From the NCBI GenBank assembly GCA_934636305.1, contig CAKUAM010000043.1, positions 1 through 16,367 of the forward strand: a DNA stretch of 16,367 nt, in the 5' to 3' direction. The stretch is from an uncultured Oscillospiraceae bacterium. Lineage in GTDB: Bacteria; Bacillota; Clostridia; Oscillospirales; Oscillospiraceae. Positions within the stretch are counted from its first letter, which is position 1; every line of letters begins with the position of its first letter. The notes under the pieces were generated by a model, which did no database searches, was not told the DNA's origin, and was given only the letters and a program-made list of their open reading frames with translations. A program made the position numbers and the translations under genes. Of the stretch, positions 1 through 5,931 are shown one piece after another.

Positions 1-45
1 CATAGTCTTATGCAATTTGAAACCGTAACAACGGAGGAATTCAAG

Positions 46-264
46 ATGTTTGAGAAGATTCAGGCGTATCTTGCCTCACAGCTGGATATCCCGGCTGAGG
101 AAATCACCCGTGATACCACATTTGAAAGCCTTGGCGTCGACTCGCTGGACACTGTCGAGATGGTGATGGATCTGGAGGAGGAGCTGGGCGTTGAGCTCGA
201 GCTCGAGGAAAAGATCACAACGGTCGGCGAACTGGTTGATTTCGTGGAAAGCAAGCTGGACTGA
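46..264 (+). CDS. acpP: Acyl carrier protein
   Basis: 72-residue acyl carrier protein, the cytosolic carrier that holds growing fatty-acyl chains on a 4'-phosphopantetheine arm. The attachment motif G-V-D-S-L-D is clear, with Ser33 as the modified residue, followed by the acidic helix (EMVMDLEEELGVELELEE) that usually docks partner enzymes. Length is close to the usual 75-80 residues. An upstream in-frame ATG at 10 exists, but GGAGG at 33-37 sits 8 nt before the ATG at 46 and the protein then begins with the typical MFEKIQ, so 46 is the better start. No own promoter is visible; the gene probably belongs to an operon entering from the left. It is followed 33 nt later by the SRP RNA. Family identity is secure; which acyl pathway it serves is inferred from its plain, stand-alone form. 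Confidence 0.95.
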   Translation: MFEKIQAYLASQLDIPAEEITRDTTFESLGVDSLDTVEMVMDLEEELGVELELEEKITTVGELVDFVESKLD

Positions 265-297
265 ATGCTGCATTGCTTCACAGCAAGGCGCTGTGAG

Positions 298-596
298 GAC
301 AGTCCATGGCAAGGCTGCACTACTTGGGGAGATAGCGGTGCCCTGTTACCCGCAATCCGCTACAGCGGGGGGGAATTCCCAACCGAGGGTGTATTTTGTA
401 TCGTCTGACCCATATAAGCGGTGTTGAGGATTTGGTCTCGCGCAATAGAGCGCTGTGAATCGTGTCAGGTGGGGAACCAAGCAGCACTAAGCAGCTAACT
501 CTGTGTGCCGCGGGGTTGCCGTTTCGGAGCTGGCTGTATGGGTAACGGATGTAGAATCCATTCGAAGAAGGGTGTGCAGTCTTGCCATGGACTGTC
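298..596 (+). ncRNA. ffs: Signal recognition particle RNA, large bacterial type (scRNA/4.5S-like)
   Basis: RNA component of the signal recognition particle, which with Ffh delivers ribosomes making membrane and secreted proteins to FtsY. The 5' end (298-320) pairs with the 3' end (574-596) to close the molecule. The helix 8 signature is complete: GTCAGG (464-469), TGG, tetraloop GGAA (473-476), CCA, AGCAGC (480-485). The UGG/CCA stem differs from the UCC/GGA known in Bacillus but still pairs, a compensatory change that supports the call. The Alu-domain stretch around 326-364 (GATAGCGGTGCCCTGTTACC, then CGCAATCCGCT) closely resembles Bacillus subtilis scRNA. At ~299 nt it is slightly longer than the ~270 nt of Bacillus. 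Exact ends are inferred from pairing; processing could shift them by some bases. Confidence 0.95.
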
Positions 597-600
597 AGAA

Positions 601-628
601 AGGCCGGAGCGAATGCTCCGGCCTTTAA
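601..628 (+). terminator. Rho-independent terminator of the SRP RNA gene
   Basis: Perfect 10-bp stem AGGCCGGAGC (601-610) / GCTCCGGCCT (615-624) with loop GAAT, running into TTT. It starts 5 nt after the last paired base of the SRP RNA. The T tract is short. Confidence 0.85.
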
Positions 629-640
629 AATTTTCAGCTT

Positions 641-840
641 CCGGCGGCCCCGTCTTTTCCGGCAAGGCGGAAAAGATGGGGGAGAAAAGGGGCGCTTAGG
701 ATGCGTTTGGTGCATGCCGCATCCGTGTTCAGGCAAGAACCGGATATGATAGAACGCATATCGCCCCAACACACCTCACCAGAGTCTGACTACGCGCCGC
801 CCGTCATTCCGGCATCAAATTTGACAGCAGTTGCGTTTGA
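641..840 (+). repeat. Dispersed intergenic repeat, copy A
   Basis: About 200 bp, also present at 10089-10286 (same direction) and 15126-15325 (reverse). The left part is a hairpin with arms around CTTTTCCG and CGGAAAAG and loop GCAAGG (661-666), followed by GGGGGAGAAAAGGGGCGC. The middle is diverged but alignable. The right part carries the most conserved block, 784-820, containing CTACGCGCCGCCCGTCATT. No terminal inverted repeats, target duplication or long ORF is visible, so it is a short non-coding family. It lies between the SRP RNA terminator and the dnaX promoter. Confidence 0.85.
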
Positions 841-892
841 ATTGCTGCAGTGCCGCGGGCACAGTTTATCCCAGGGAAGTAAAACAAGCCTC

Positions 893-921
893 TTTTCTTT
901 CCCGGAAGTTTTGTGTATAAT
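893..921 (+). promoter_or_regulatory. Probable sigma-A promoter for dnaX-ebfC-recR
   Basis: A consensus -10 box TATAAT at 916-921 with a weak -35 candidate TTTTCT at 893-898, spacing 17. Transcription would start near 928, only a few bases before the Shine-Dalgarno GGAGGTGA (932-939), giving a very short leader. The -10 match is strong and the -35 is poor. Confidence 0.5.
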
Positions 922-944
922 AGCTCCGTATGGAGGTGAACAGA

Positions 945-2567
945 ATGTATCAGGCGCTATACCGCAAATATCGTCCGCAGACGTTTTCTGATGTTGTCGG
1001 GCAGAAGAATGTGACTGACACGCTGCGCGTGCAGCTGGAGACAGGCAAGCTCAGCCATGCATATCTGTTTACCGGGACGCGCGGCACGGGCAAAACCTCC
1101 TGCGCCAAGATTCTGGCAAAGGCGGTCAACTGCGAAAGTCCCAATCATGGCGATCCCTGCGGCGTTTGCCCGTCGTGCCGTGCAATCGACGAGGGCAGCT
1201 GCATGGACGTGCTGGAGATCGATGCTGCGTCAAATAATGGCGTGGACTCTGTGCGCGTGCTGCGCGATGATGCCATCTATACGCCGGGCACGGTCAAAAT
1301 GCGCGTGTATATCATCGACGAGGTGCATATGCTCTCCACGGCGGCATTCAACGCGCTGCTGAAGATCATTGAGGAGCCGCCGGCGCATCTGCTGTTTATT
1401 CTTGCCACGACAGAGCTGCAGAAGGTGCCGGCGACCATTCTCTCCCGCTGCCAGCGGTTTGCGTTCAAGCGGCTGCAGCCGGAGGATATTGCCTCCCGGC
1501 TCAACTATATCGCCTATCAGGAGCATATTGAGGTAGAGCCGGAGGCGATCAGTCTGCTGTCCCGGCTAGCCGACGGCGGTATGCGTGACGGCGTCAGTCT
1601 GCTTGACCAGTGCGCATCGGCGGCCGGCGGCACGGTGACGCTTGAGGGTGTGTATGCGTCGCTCGGTTTGGCCGGAGAACGAAAAACAGCAGAGCTGATG
1701 CAGGCCATCGCGCAGAAAAATACCGCGCAGGCGCTGCAGATCTTTGCAGGCCTATATTCTGCCGGTAAGGATGTTGGTGCGCTGCTCGGGGAGATGTGCG
1801 CGCTCTGCCGGGATCTTCTGGTGCTGCGTACCGCGCCAAAGAGCGGTATTGCCATGCTTTCCGGCATCGCAACGGAGCAGCAGGCGCTGGCTCTGCAGGA
1901 TATGCTTTCGCCGGGAGAGCTGATGCGGATTCTGACGCTGACACAGCAGACAAAGGCTGCGTTTGAAAAGAACGGGGATGTGCGTGTGGCGGCGGAGCTG
2001 CTGCTGATGCAGCTGTGCGAGCCCTCCTTGCGCATGGACGCGCAGGCGATGAATGCAAGAATTTCCCGGTTGGAGGAGCAGATTGCCTCCGGCGTGGTGG
2101 TAAAGGCAGCGTCGCAGACAGCAGACGGCGGGGATGACGACCGGCCTCCGTTCCCGGACGATGCGGACGACCCGGAGCGCGGCCTTGCGCCGCCGCAGCC
2201 CCAGACGCAGCAGGATACGTCCGCTGCGCCGCAGGAGCAGTCGGCGGGCTTCTGGCCGGAGCTTTCGGAGAAGCTGCGCGCGGCGCTTACCTCCAAGGAT
2301 CGCGGCTTTTTCGCGGTCAACGGTCCGGTGCATCCCATCTTAAAGGGAGATTCGCTGATTATGGCGGCGGATACCGAGTTTATTCTTGGTATGATCAAAA
2401 AGCCGACCATTGAGCAGTTGGTGAAGGAAAAGGCGGCGGCGATTCTTGGCCGGCCGGTGGCTGTCCGGTTCGTGCTGAAAAATCAGGTATCTCATGCAGG
2501 CAAGGACCCCATGGACGATCTGGTGCAGTTTGGCCAGCAGCACAGTGATATTTTTACGATCAAATAA
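945..2567 (+). CDS. dnaX: DNA polymerase III subunit gamma/tau
   Basis: 540-residue clamp-loader subunit, the AAA+ ATPase that loads the sliding clamp and couples polymerases at the fork. Walker A GTRGTGKTS is at residues 44-52; four zinc-ligand cysteines are Cys63, Cys72, Cys75, Cys78; Walker B is around YIIDE (122-126); the SRC motif with the arginine finger is at 167-169. A Pro/Gln/Ala-rich linker near 400-430 leads to a tau-like C-terminal domain (about 440-540). An ATG at 930 is in frame, but GGAGGTGA (932-939) stands before the ATG at 945 and the protein then starts MYQALYRKYRP, the usual family start. It heads dnaX-ebfC-recR, the order known in Bacillus. No run of A that would allow the frameshifting used by E. 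coli to make gamma is visible, so probably only one product is made. Confidence 0.97.
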   Translation: MYQALYRKYRPQTFSDVVGQKNVTDTLRVQLETGKLSHAYLFTGTRGTGKTSCAKILAKAVNCESPNHGDPCGVCPSCRAIDEGSCMDVLEIDAASNNGVDSVRVLRDDAIYTPGTVKMRVYIIDEVHMLSTAAFNALLKIIEEPPAHLLFILATTELQKVPATILSRCQRFAFKRLQPEDIASRLNYIAYQEHIEVEPEAISLLSRLADGGMRDGVSLLDQCASAAGGTVTLEGVYASLGLAGERKTAELMQAIAQKNTAQALQIFAGLYSAGKDVGALLGEMCALCRDLLVLRTAPKSGIAMLSGIATEQQALALQDMLSPGELMRILTLTQQTKAAFEKNGDVRVAAELLLMQLCEPSLRMDAQAMNARISRLEEQIASGVVVKAASQTADGGDDDRPPFPDDADDPERGLAPPQPQTQQDTSAAPQEQSAGFWPELSEKLRAALTSKDRGFFAVNGPVHPILKGDSLIMAADTEFILGMIKKPTIEQLVKEKAAAILGRPVAVRFVLKNQVSHAGKDPMDDLVQFGQQHSDIFTIK

Positions 2568-2591
2568 TCAAGACATAAGGAGTTACACAAC

Positions 2592-2945
2592 ATGGCAAAA
2601 GGTGGATATCGCGGCGGTATGCCGATGGGCGGCGGCATGAATCAGATGCAGATGATGAAGCAGGCCCAGAAAATGCAGGAGAACCTTCTGAAAATGCAGG
2701 AGGAGCTGCAGGCAAAGGAATATGAGGCGACAGCGGGCGGCGGTGTTGTCACGGCAGTCTGCTCCGGCAGCCGGGAACTCAAGAGCCTTGCAATTGACCC
2801 GGAGGCTGTGGACCCGGATGATGTGGAAATGCTGCAGGATATGATTGTAGCGGCAGTCAACGAGGCCATGCGCAAGGCAGAGGCCGACCAGACCGCCAAT
2901 ATGTCCAAGCTCACGGGTGGGCTGAATCTGGGCGGTCTGTTCTGA
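2592..2945 (+). CDS. ebfC: YbaB/EbfC family nucleoid-associated protein
   Basis: 117-residue member of the YbaB/EbfC family, small dimeric DNA-binding proteins almost always found between dnaX and recR. The core starts with a Met/Gln-rich helix (MNQMQMMKQAQKMQENLLKM, about residues 16-35), then the typical segment with GGGVVTAVCSG and ELKSLAIDPEAVDPDDVEMLQDMIVAAVNEAM. The N-terminus is Gly/Met-rich (MAKGGYRGGMPMGGG) and the end is a short Gly/Leu tail, both common in the family. An AAGGAG Shine-Dalgarno lies at 2577-2582. The stop overlaps the recR start by one base (TGATG), implying translational coupling. Its exact role in replication or repair is not settled for the family. Confidence 0.95.
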   Translation: MAKGGYRGGMPMGGGMNQMQMMKQAQKMQENLLKMQEELQAKEYEATAGGGVVTAVCSGSRELKSLAIDPEAVDPDDVEMLQDMIVAAVNEAMRKAEADQTANMSKLTGGLNLGGLF

Positions 2946-3544
2946 TGCGTGTGTTTCCCGCCGCGTTGGAGCGGCTGACAGAGCAGTTTGCAAGGCTGCC
3001 GGGGATCGGCACGAAATCTGCGCAGAGGCTGGCCTTTCATGTGCTGTCGCTGCCGAAGGAGGACGCCGAGGCGTTCGCCGAGGCTATCATCGACGCGAAG
3101 AACGAGGTGCGGCTGTGCCCTGTGTGCCAGAATCTGACGGATCAGGAGCTGTGCGGCATCTGCGCAGATCCGGAGCGCGATCATGGGCTCATCTGCGTGG
3201 TGGCCGAGCCGAAGGATGTCATCGCCATGGAGCGTGCGCGCGAGTATCACGGCGTGTACCATGTGCTGCACGGCGTCATTTCGCCGCTGAGCCATGTGGG
3301 GCCGGATGATCTGCGCATCCGCGAGCTGCTTGCCCGCGTATCCAAGGGCGATGTGCGCGAGATCATCATGGCGACCAATCCCGACACGGAGGGCGAGGCC
3401 ACGGCCATGTATCTTTCGCGTCTGCTTCATCCCATGGGGGTGAAGGTAACGCGGCTGGCCTATGGCATCCCGGTTGGCAGTCAGCTGGAATATGCCGACG
3501 AGGTGACGCTGCTGCGTGCCCTGGAGGGTAGACAGGAAATGTAA
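2945..3544 (+). CDS. recR: Recombination mediator protein RecR
   Basis: 199-residue RecR, the ring-forming DNA clamp that works with RecO (and RecF) to load RecA on gapped DNA. The N-terminal helix-hairpin-helix has the LPGIGTKSAQRLAFH motif (18-32). The zinc finger is Cys58-x2-Cys61 ... Cys70-x2-Cys73. A TOPRIM domain follows, with Glu88 in CVVAEPKDV and TNPDTEGEATA (144-154); the C-terminal region includes YGIPVGSQLEYADEVTL. Length is standard. The start overlaps the ebfC stop by one base, so it is expressed by coupling. A strong terminator starts directly after the stop codon and closes the operon. Confidence 0.97.
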   Translation: MRVFPAALERLTEQFARLPGIGTKSAQRLAFHVLSLPKEDAEAFAEAIIDAKNEVRLCPVCQNLTDQELCGICADPERDHGLICVVAEPKDVIAMERAREYHGVYHVLHGVISPLSHVGPDDLRIRELLARVSKGDVREIIMATNPDTEGEATAMYLSRLLHPMGVKVTRLAYGIPVGSQLEYADEVTLLRALEGRQEM

Positions 3545-3574
3545 AAAAACGTCCGCATCGGCGGACGTTTTTCC
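3545..3574 (+). terminator. Rho-independent terminator after recR
   Basis: Perfect 12-bp stem AAAAACGTCCGC (3545-3556) / GCGGACGTTTTT (3561-3572), loop ATCG. The A/T flanks make it potentially active on both strands. It starts at the first base after the recR stop. Confidence 0.93.
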
Positions 3575-3594
3575 TCTTTTCCGGCAGAGTTTCA

Positions 3595-3635
3595 TGTTGA
3601 CTTTTTGTATACGCTGTAGGAAAATGAAGTCAACA
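3595..3635 (+). promoter_or_regulatory. Promoter and possible operator of the carbohydrate operon
   Basis: TTGACT (3597-3602) and GAAAAT (3620-3625), spacing 17, form a moderate promoter upstream of the xylulokinase gene. It is enclosed by a perfect 9-bp inverted repeat, TGTTGACTT (3595-3603) and AAGTCAACA (3627-3635), whose left arm covers the -35 box. Such a layout is typical of repressor operators in sugar operons, but no regulator gene lies nearby, so the operator role is inference. AAAGGA (3645-3650) is the Shine-Dalgarno. Confidence 0.5.
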
Positions 3636-3657
3636 CCAGATAAGAAAGGATGATTGG

Positions 3658-5133
3658 ATGCTTTTCATTGGCGTTGATCTCGGAACGTCGGCCTGTAAGC
3701 TGCTGCTGGTCCGGGAGGATGGCGGAATTTTGAATACTGTCACGAAAGAATATCCCCTGATGTTCCCGCACCCAGGCTGGTCGGAGCAGAAGCCGGAGGA
3801 CTGGTGGAACGCGGTCGTGACCGGTGTTCCGGAGCTTCTGCAGGGCTTTGATGCGTCTGAGATCGCAGGGATCGGCACCGGCGGCCAGATGCACGGTCTT
3901 GTCGCGCTGGATGCAGCCGATCACGTCATCCGCCCGGCGATTTTGTGGAATGACGGCCGTACCTTCAAGGAGGTCGACTATCTCAACAATACCATCGGCA
4001 AGGACAAGCTCTCCGCGCTGACGGCCAACATTGCCTTCGCAGGATTTACCGCGCCGAAGCTCCTCTGGATGCGGAAAAACGAGCCGGAGAACTTCGGGAG
4101 AATCGCAAAGATCATGCTTCCAAAGGACTATCTGACCTACAAGCTCACCGGCGTTCACGCCTGCGATTATTCCGACGCATCCGGCATGCTGCTGCTCGAT
4201 GTTGCGCATAAATGCTGGTCAAAGGAAATGCTGGACATCTGCGGCGTCTCGGAGGAGCAGATGCCGAAGCTCTTTGAGAGCTTCGAGGTCGTCGGCACAC
4301 TGACGAAGGAAGCGGCAAAGACGCTGGGCCTGCCGGAGACGGTCAAGGTCGTGGCCGGCGCGGGCGACAATGCCGCGGCGGCGGTCGGCACCGGCACGGT
4401 CGGTGCGGGCGGCTGCAATATCTCGCTCGGCACGTCCGGCACGATCTTCATTTCGTCCGCCAAATTCGGTGTCGACCCCAATAACGCGCTGCACGCCTTT
4501 GCACACGCCGACGGCGGCTATCACCTGATGGGCTGCATGCTCTCGGCCGCGAGCTGCAACAAGTGGCTGTGTGAGCAGATCCTGAATACCTCCGACTTTG
4601 CCGGTGAGCAGAAGGCAATCACGGAGGAAAAGCTTGGCGAGAACCACGTGTACTTCCTGCCGTATTTGATGGGGGAGCGCAGCCCGATCAACGACACGAA
4701 TGCGCGCGGCACCTTCACCGGCATGACGATGGACACCAGCCGGTCTGACATGGTGCAGGCAGTCCTCGAGGGCGTGGCCTTCGCCATCCGCGACTCGTTT
4801 GAGGTTGCAAAGTCGCTTGGAATTTCAATCCCGCGCTCGAATATCTGCGGCGGCGGCGCAAAGAGTCCCCTGTGGCGTAAAATTTTCGCCAACGTCCTCG
4901 GGATCCCGCTCAACATGGTCAAGACGGAGCAGGGCCCGGGCTATGGCGCGGCGATGCTGGCCATGGTCGGCTGCGGAAAATTCAAGTCCGTGCAAGAAGC
5001 GGCGGATACCCTCGTCGAGGTTGCCTCCACGACGCAGCCGGACGCTGCGCTCACGGCAAAATATGAGGCGCGCTATCAGAACTTCAAAAAGCTCTACCCG
5101 GCGCTGAAGAATTTCTTCGCCACAACGGTGTAA
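3658..5133 (+). CDS. xylB: Xylulokinase (FGGY carbohydrate kinase)
   Basis: 491-residue FGGY-family kinase that phosphorylates a ketose, in this subfamily D-xylulose to D-xylulose 5-phosphate, with ATP in the cytosol. The N-terminal phosphate-binding motif FIGVDLGTSACK (Asp7) opens the first actin-like domain. TGGQMHGLVALD and PAILWNDGRT are the substrate-side motifs of xylulokinases. The catalytic base is expected to be Asp237 in GAGDNAA. The second domain holds NISLGTSGTI, LMGERSPINDTNARG and ICGGGAKSPLWRKIFANVLG. Length matches the usual ~485-500. It is first in the operon with the DUF4867 and isomerase genes, 155 bp before the next start. Kinase class is certain; since the partner isomerase is of L-fucose/L-arabinose type rather than XylA, the natural substrate may be another ketopentose such as D-ribulose. 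Confidence 0.92.
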   Translation: MLFIGVDLGTSACKLLLVREDGGILNTVTKEYPLMFPHPGWSEQKPEDWWNAVVTGVPELLQGFDASEIAGIGTGGQMHGLVALDAADHVIRPAILWNDGRTFKEVDYLNNTIGKDKLSALTANIAFAGFTAPKLLWMRKNEPENFGRIAKIMLPKDYLTYKLTGVHACDYSDASGMLLLDVAHKCWSKEMLDICGVSEEQMPKLFESFEVVGTLTKEAAKTLGLPETVKVVAGAGDNAAAAVGTGTVGAGGCNISLGTSGTIFISSAKFGVDPNNALHAFAHADGGYHLMGCMLSAASCNKWLCEQILNTSDFAGEQKAITEEKLGENHVYFLPYLMGERSPINDTNARGTFTGMTMDTSRSDMVQAVLEGVAFAIRDSFEVAKSLGISIPRSNICGGGAKSPLWRKIFANVLGIPLNMVKTEQGPGYGAAMLAMVGCGKFKSVQEAADTLVEVASTTQPDAALTAKYEARYQNFKKLYPALKNFFATTV

Positions 5134-5153
5134 CCCGGAATTTGCACGATCCC

Positions 5154-5260
5154 TGTAGGGGCCGATGCCCACATCGGCCCGTTGGGAAGCTGCAAATTGG
5201 CTGAAGATTTCCGTAAAAACGCTGCATTCTGCCGGGCCGATGTGGGCATCGGCCCCTACA
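5154..5260. repeat. 28-bp perfect inverted repeat (REP/BIME-like element)
   Basis: Arms at 5154-5181 and 5233-5260 are perfect reverse complements, spaced by 51 bp. Each arm is itself nearly palindromic (GGGCCGATGCCCACATCGGC...), so it could fold as two small hairpins or one long one. Arms begin TGTAGGGGCCGATG, resembling the GTAGGGGC-type intergenic palindromes I know from many Clostridia genomes. It fills most of the gap between xylulokinase and DUF4867 and would be transcribed, so it may affect mRNA stability or relative expression. Confidence 0.9.
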
Positions 5261-5288
5261 AGCGTGATTTTCTATCACAGGAGGCACT

Positions 5289-5918
5289 ATGAAGATTTAT
5301 TCCGTTTCCGACCCGGAGTTCCGACCCTATGGCAAGGTCCTGGACGGCTTTGACACAAAGCTGCTCGTCGCGGCAATGCAGACCGTCCCCATGCCGGAGA
5401 GTGGAACTGCGTATCAGCCGTCCATCCCTGTGCTGGAGGAAAGTGGTATCTTTGACGCGATGCAGAATCGGGCCTATGGCGGCATGCCGATTCAGATCGG
5501 CATGTGCTGGGGCTATAATACGAAGCTGAACTGCCTGGAATATCACCGCGACAGCGAGGTGAACGTTGGCACAGAGGATTTTGTTCTGCTGCTGGCCCAG
5601 GAGGATGAGATAGAAAACGGCATGCTGGATACGGCAAGGGTGAGGGCGTTCCGCGTTCCGGCCGGTATAGCGGTCGAGGTCTATGCCACGACGCTCCATT
5701 ATGCGCCGTGCCAGGTGTCTGAGGCAGGATTCCGCGTGGCGGTTATTTTGCCGAAGGGGACAAACACCGCGAAGCCCGATTTCACGCCGGTCAGCGCGGA
5801 GGATGGCTGGATGACGGCGCGCAACAAGTGGCTGCTGGCGCATCCGGACTCCAGTGAGGCAAAGTCCGGCGCACACATCGGCCTGACCGGAAAAAATATC
5901 GATATTCTTGATGCATAA
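5289..5918 (+). CDS. DUF4867 family protein (cupin-like)
   Basis: 209-residue cytosolic protein that I recognise as DUF4867, a family of unknown function that tends to sit beside sugar kinases and isomerases. No signal peptide or membrane segment is present. The central part reads IQIGMCWGYNTKLNCLEYHRDSEVNVGTEDF... and later FRVPAGIAVEVYATTLHYAPC. The spacing of EYHRDSE and the later LHYAPC suggests a bicupin fold resembling ureidoglycolate lyase (AllA), with these His and Glu residues as possible metal ligands; this is inference. AGGAGG (5279-5284) precedes the ATG by 4 nt, and the Shine-Dalgarno of the isomerase overlaps its stop codon, so the two are tightly coupled. A role as sugar epimerase, isomerase or anomer-handling helper is plausible but unproven. 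Confidence 0.85.
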   Translation: MKIYSVSDPEFRPYGKVLDGFDTKLLVAAMQTVPMPESGTAYQPSIPVLEESGIFDAMQNRAYGGMPIQIGMCWGYNTKLNCLEYHRDSEVNVGTEDFVLLLAQEDEIENGMLDTARVRAFRVPAGIAVEVYATTLHYAPCQVSEAGFRVAVILPKGTNTAKPDFTPVSAEDGWMTARNKWLLAHPDSSEAKSGAHIGLTGKNIDILDA

Positions 5919-5931
5919 GGAGGAATTCATC

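Noticed and set aside
320..772. Open frames across the SRP RNA and repeat copy A
   Set aside because: They overlap a structured RNA and a non-coding repeat and have no family resemblance.
821..849. TTGACA in repeat copy A as a dnaX promoter
   Set aside because: No acceptable -10 box at 16-18 bp; the TATAAT at 916 is a better candidate.
2041..2260. Programmed frameshift in dnaX to make a short gamma product
   Set aside because: No slippery A-run or following stimulatory hairpin is visible in the linker region.
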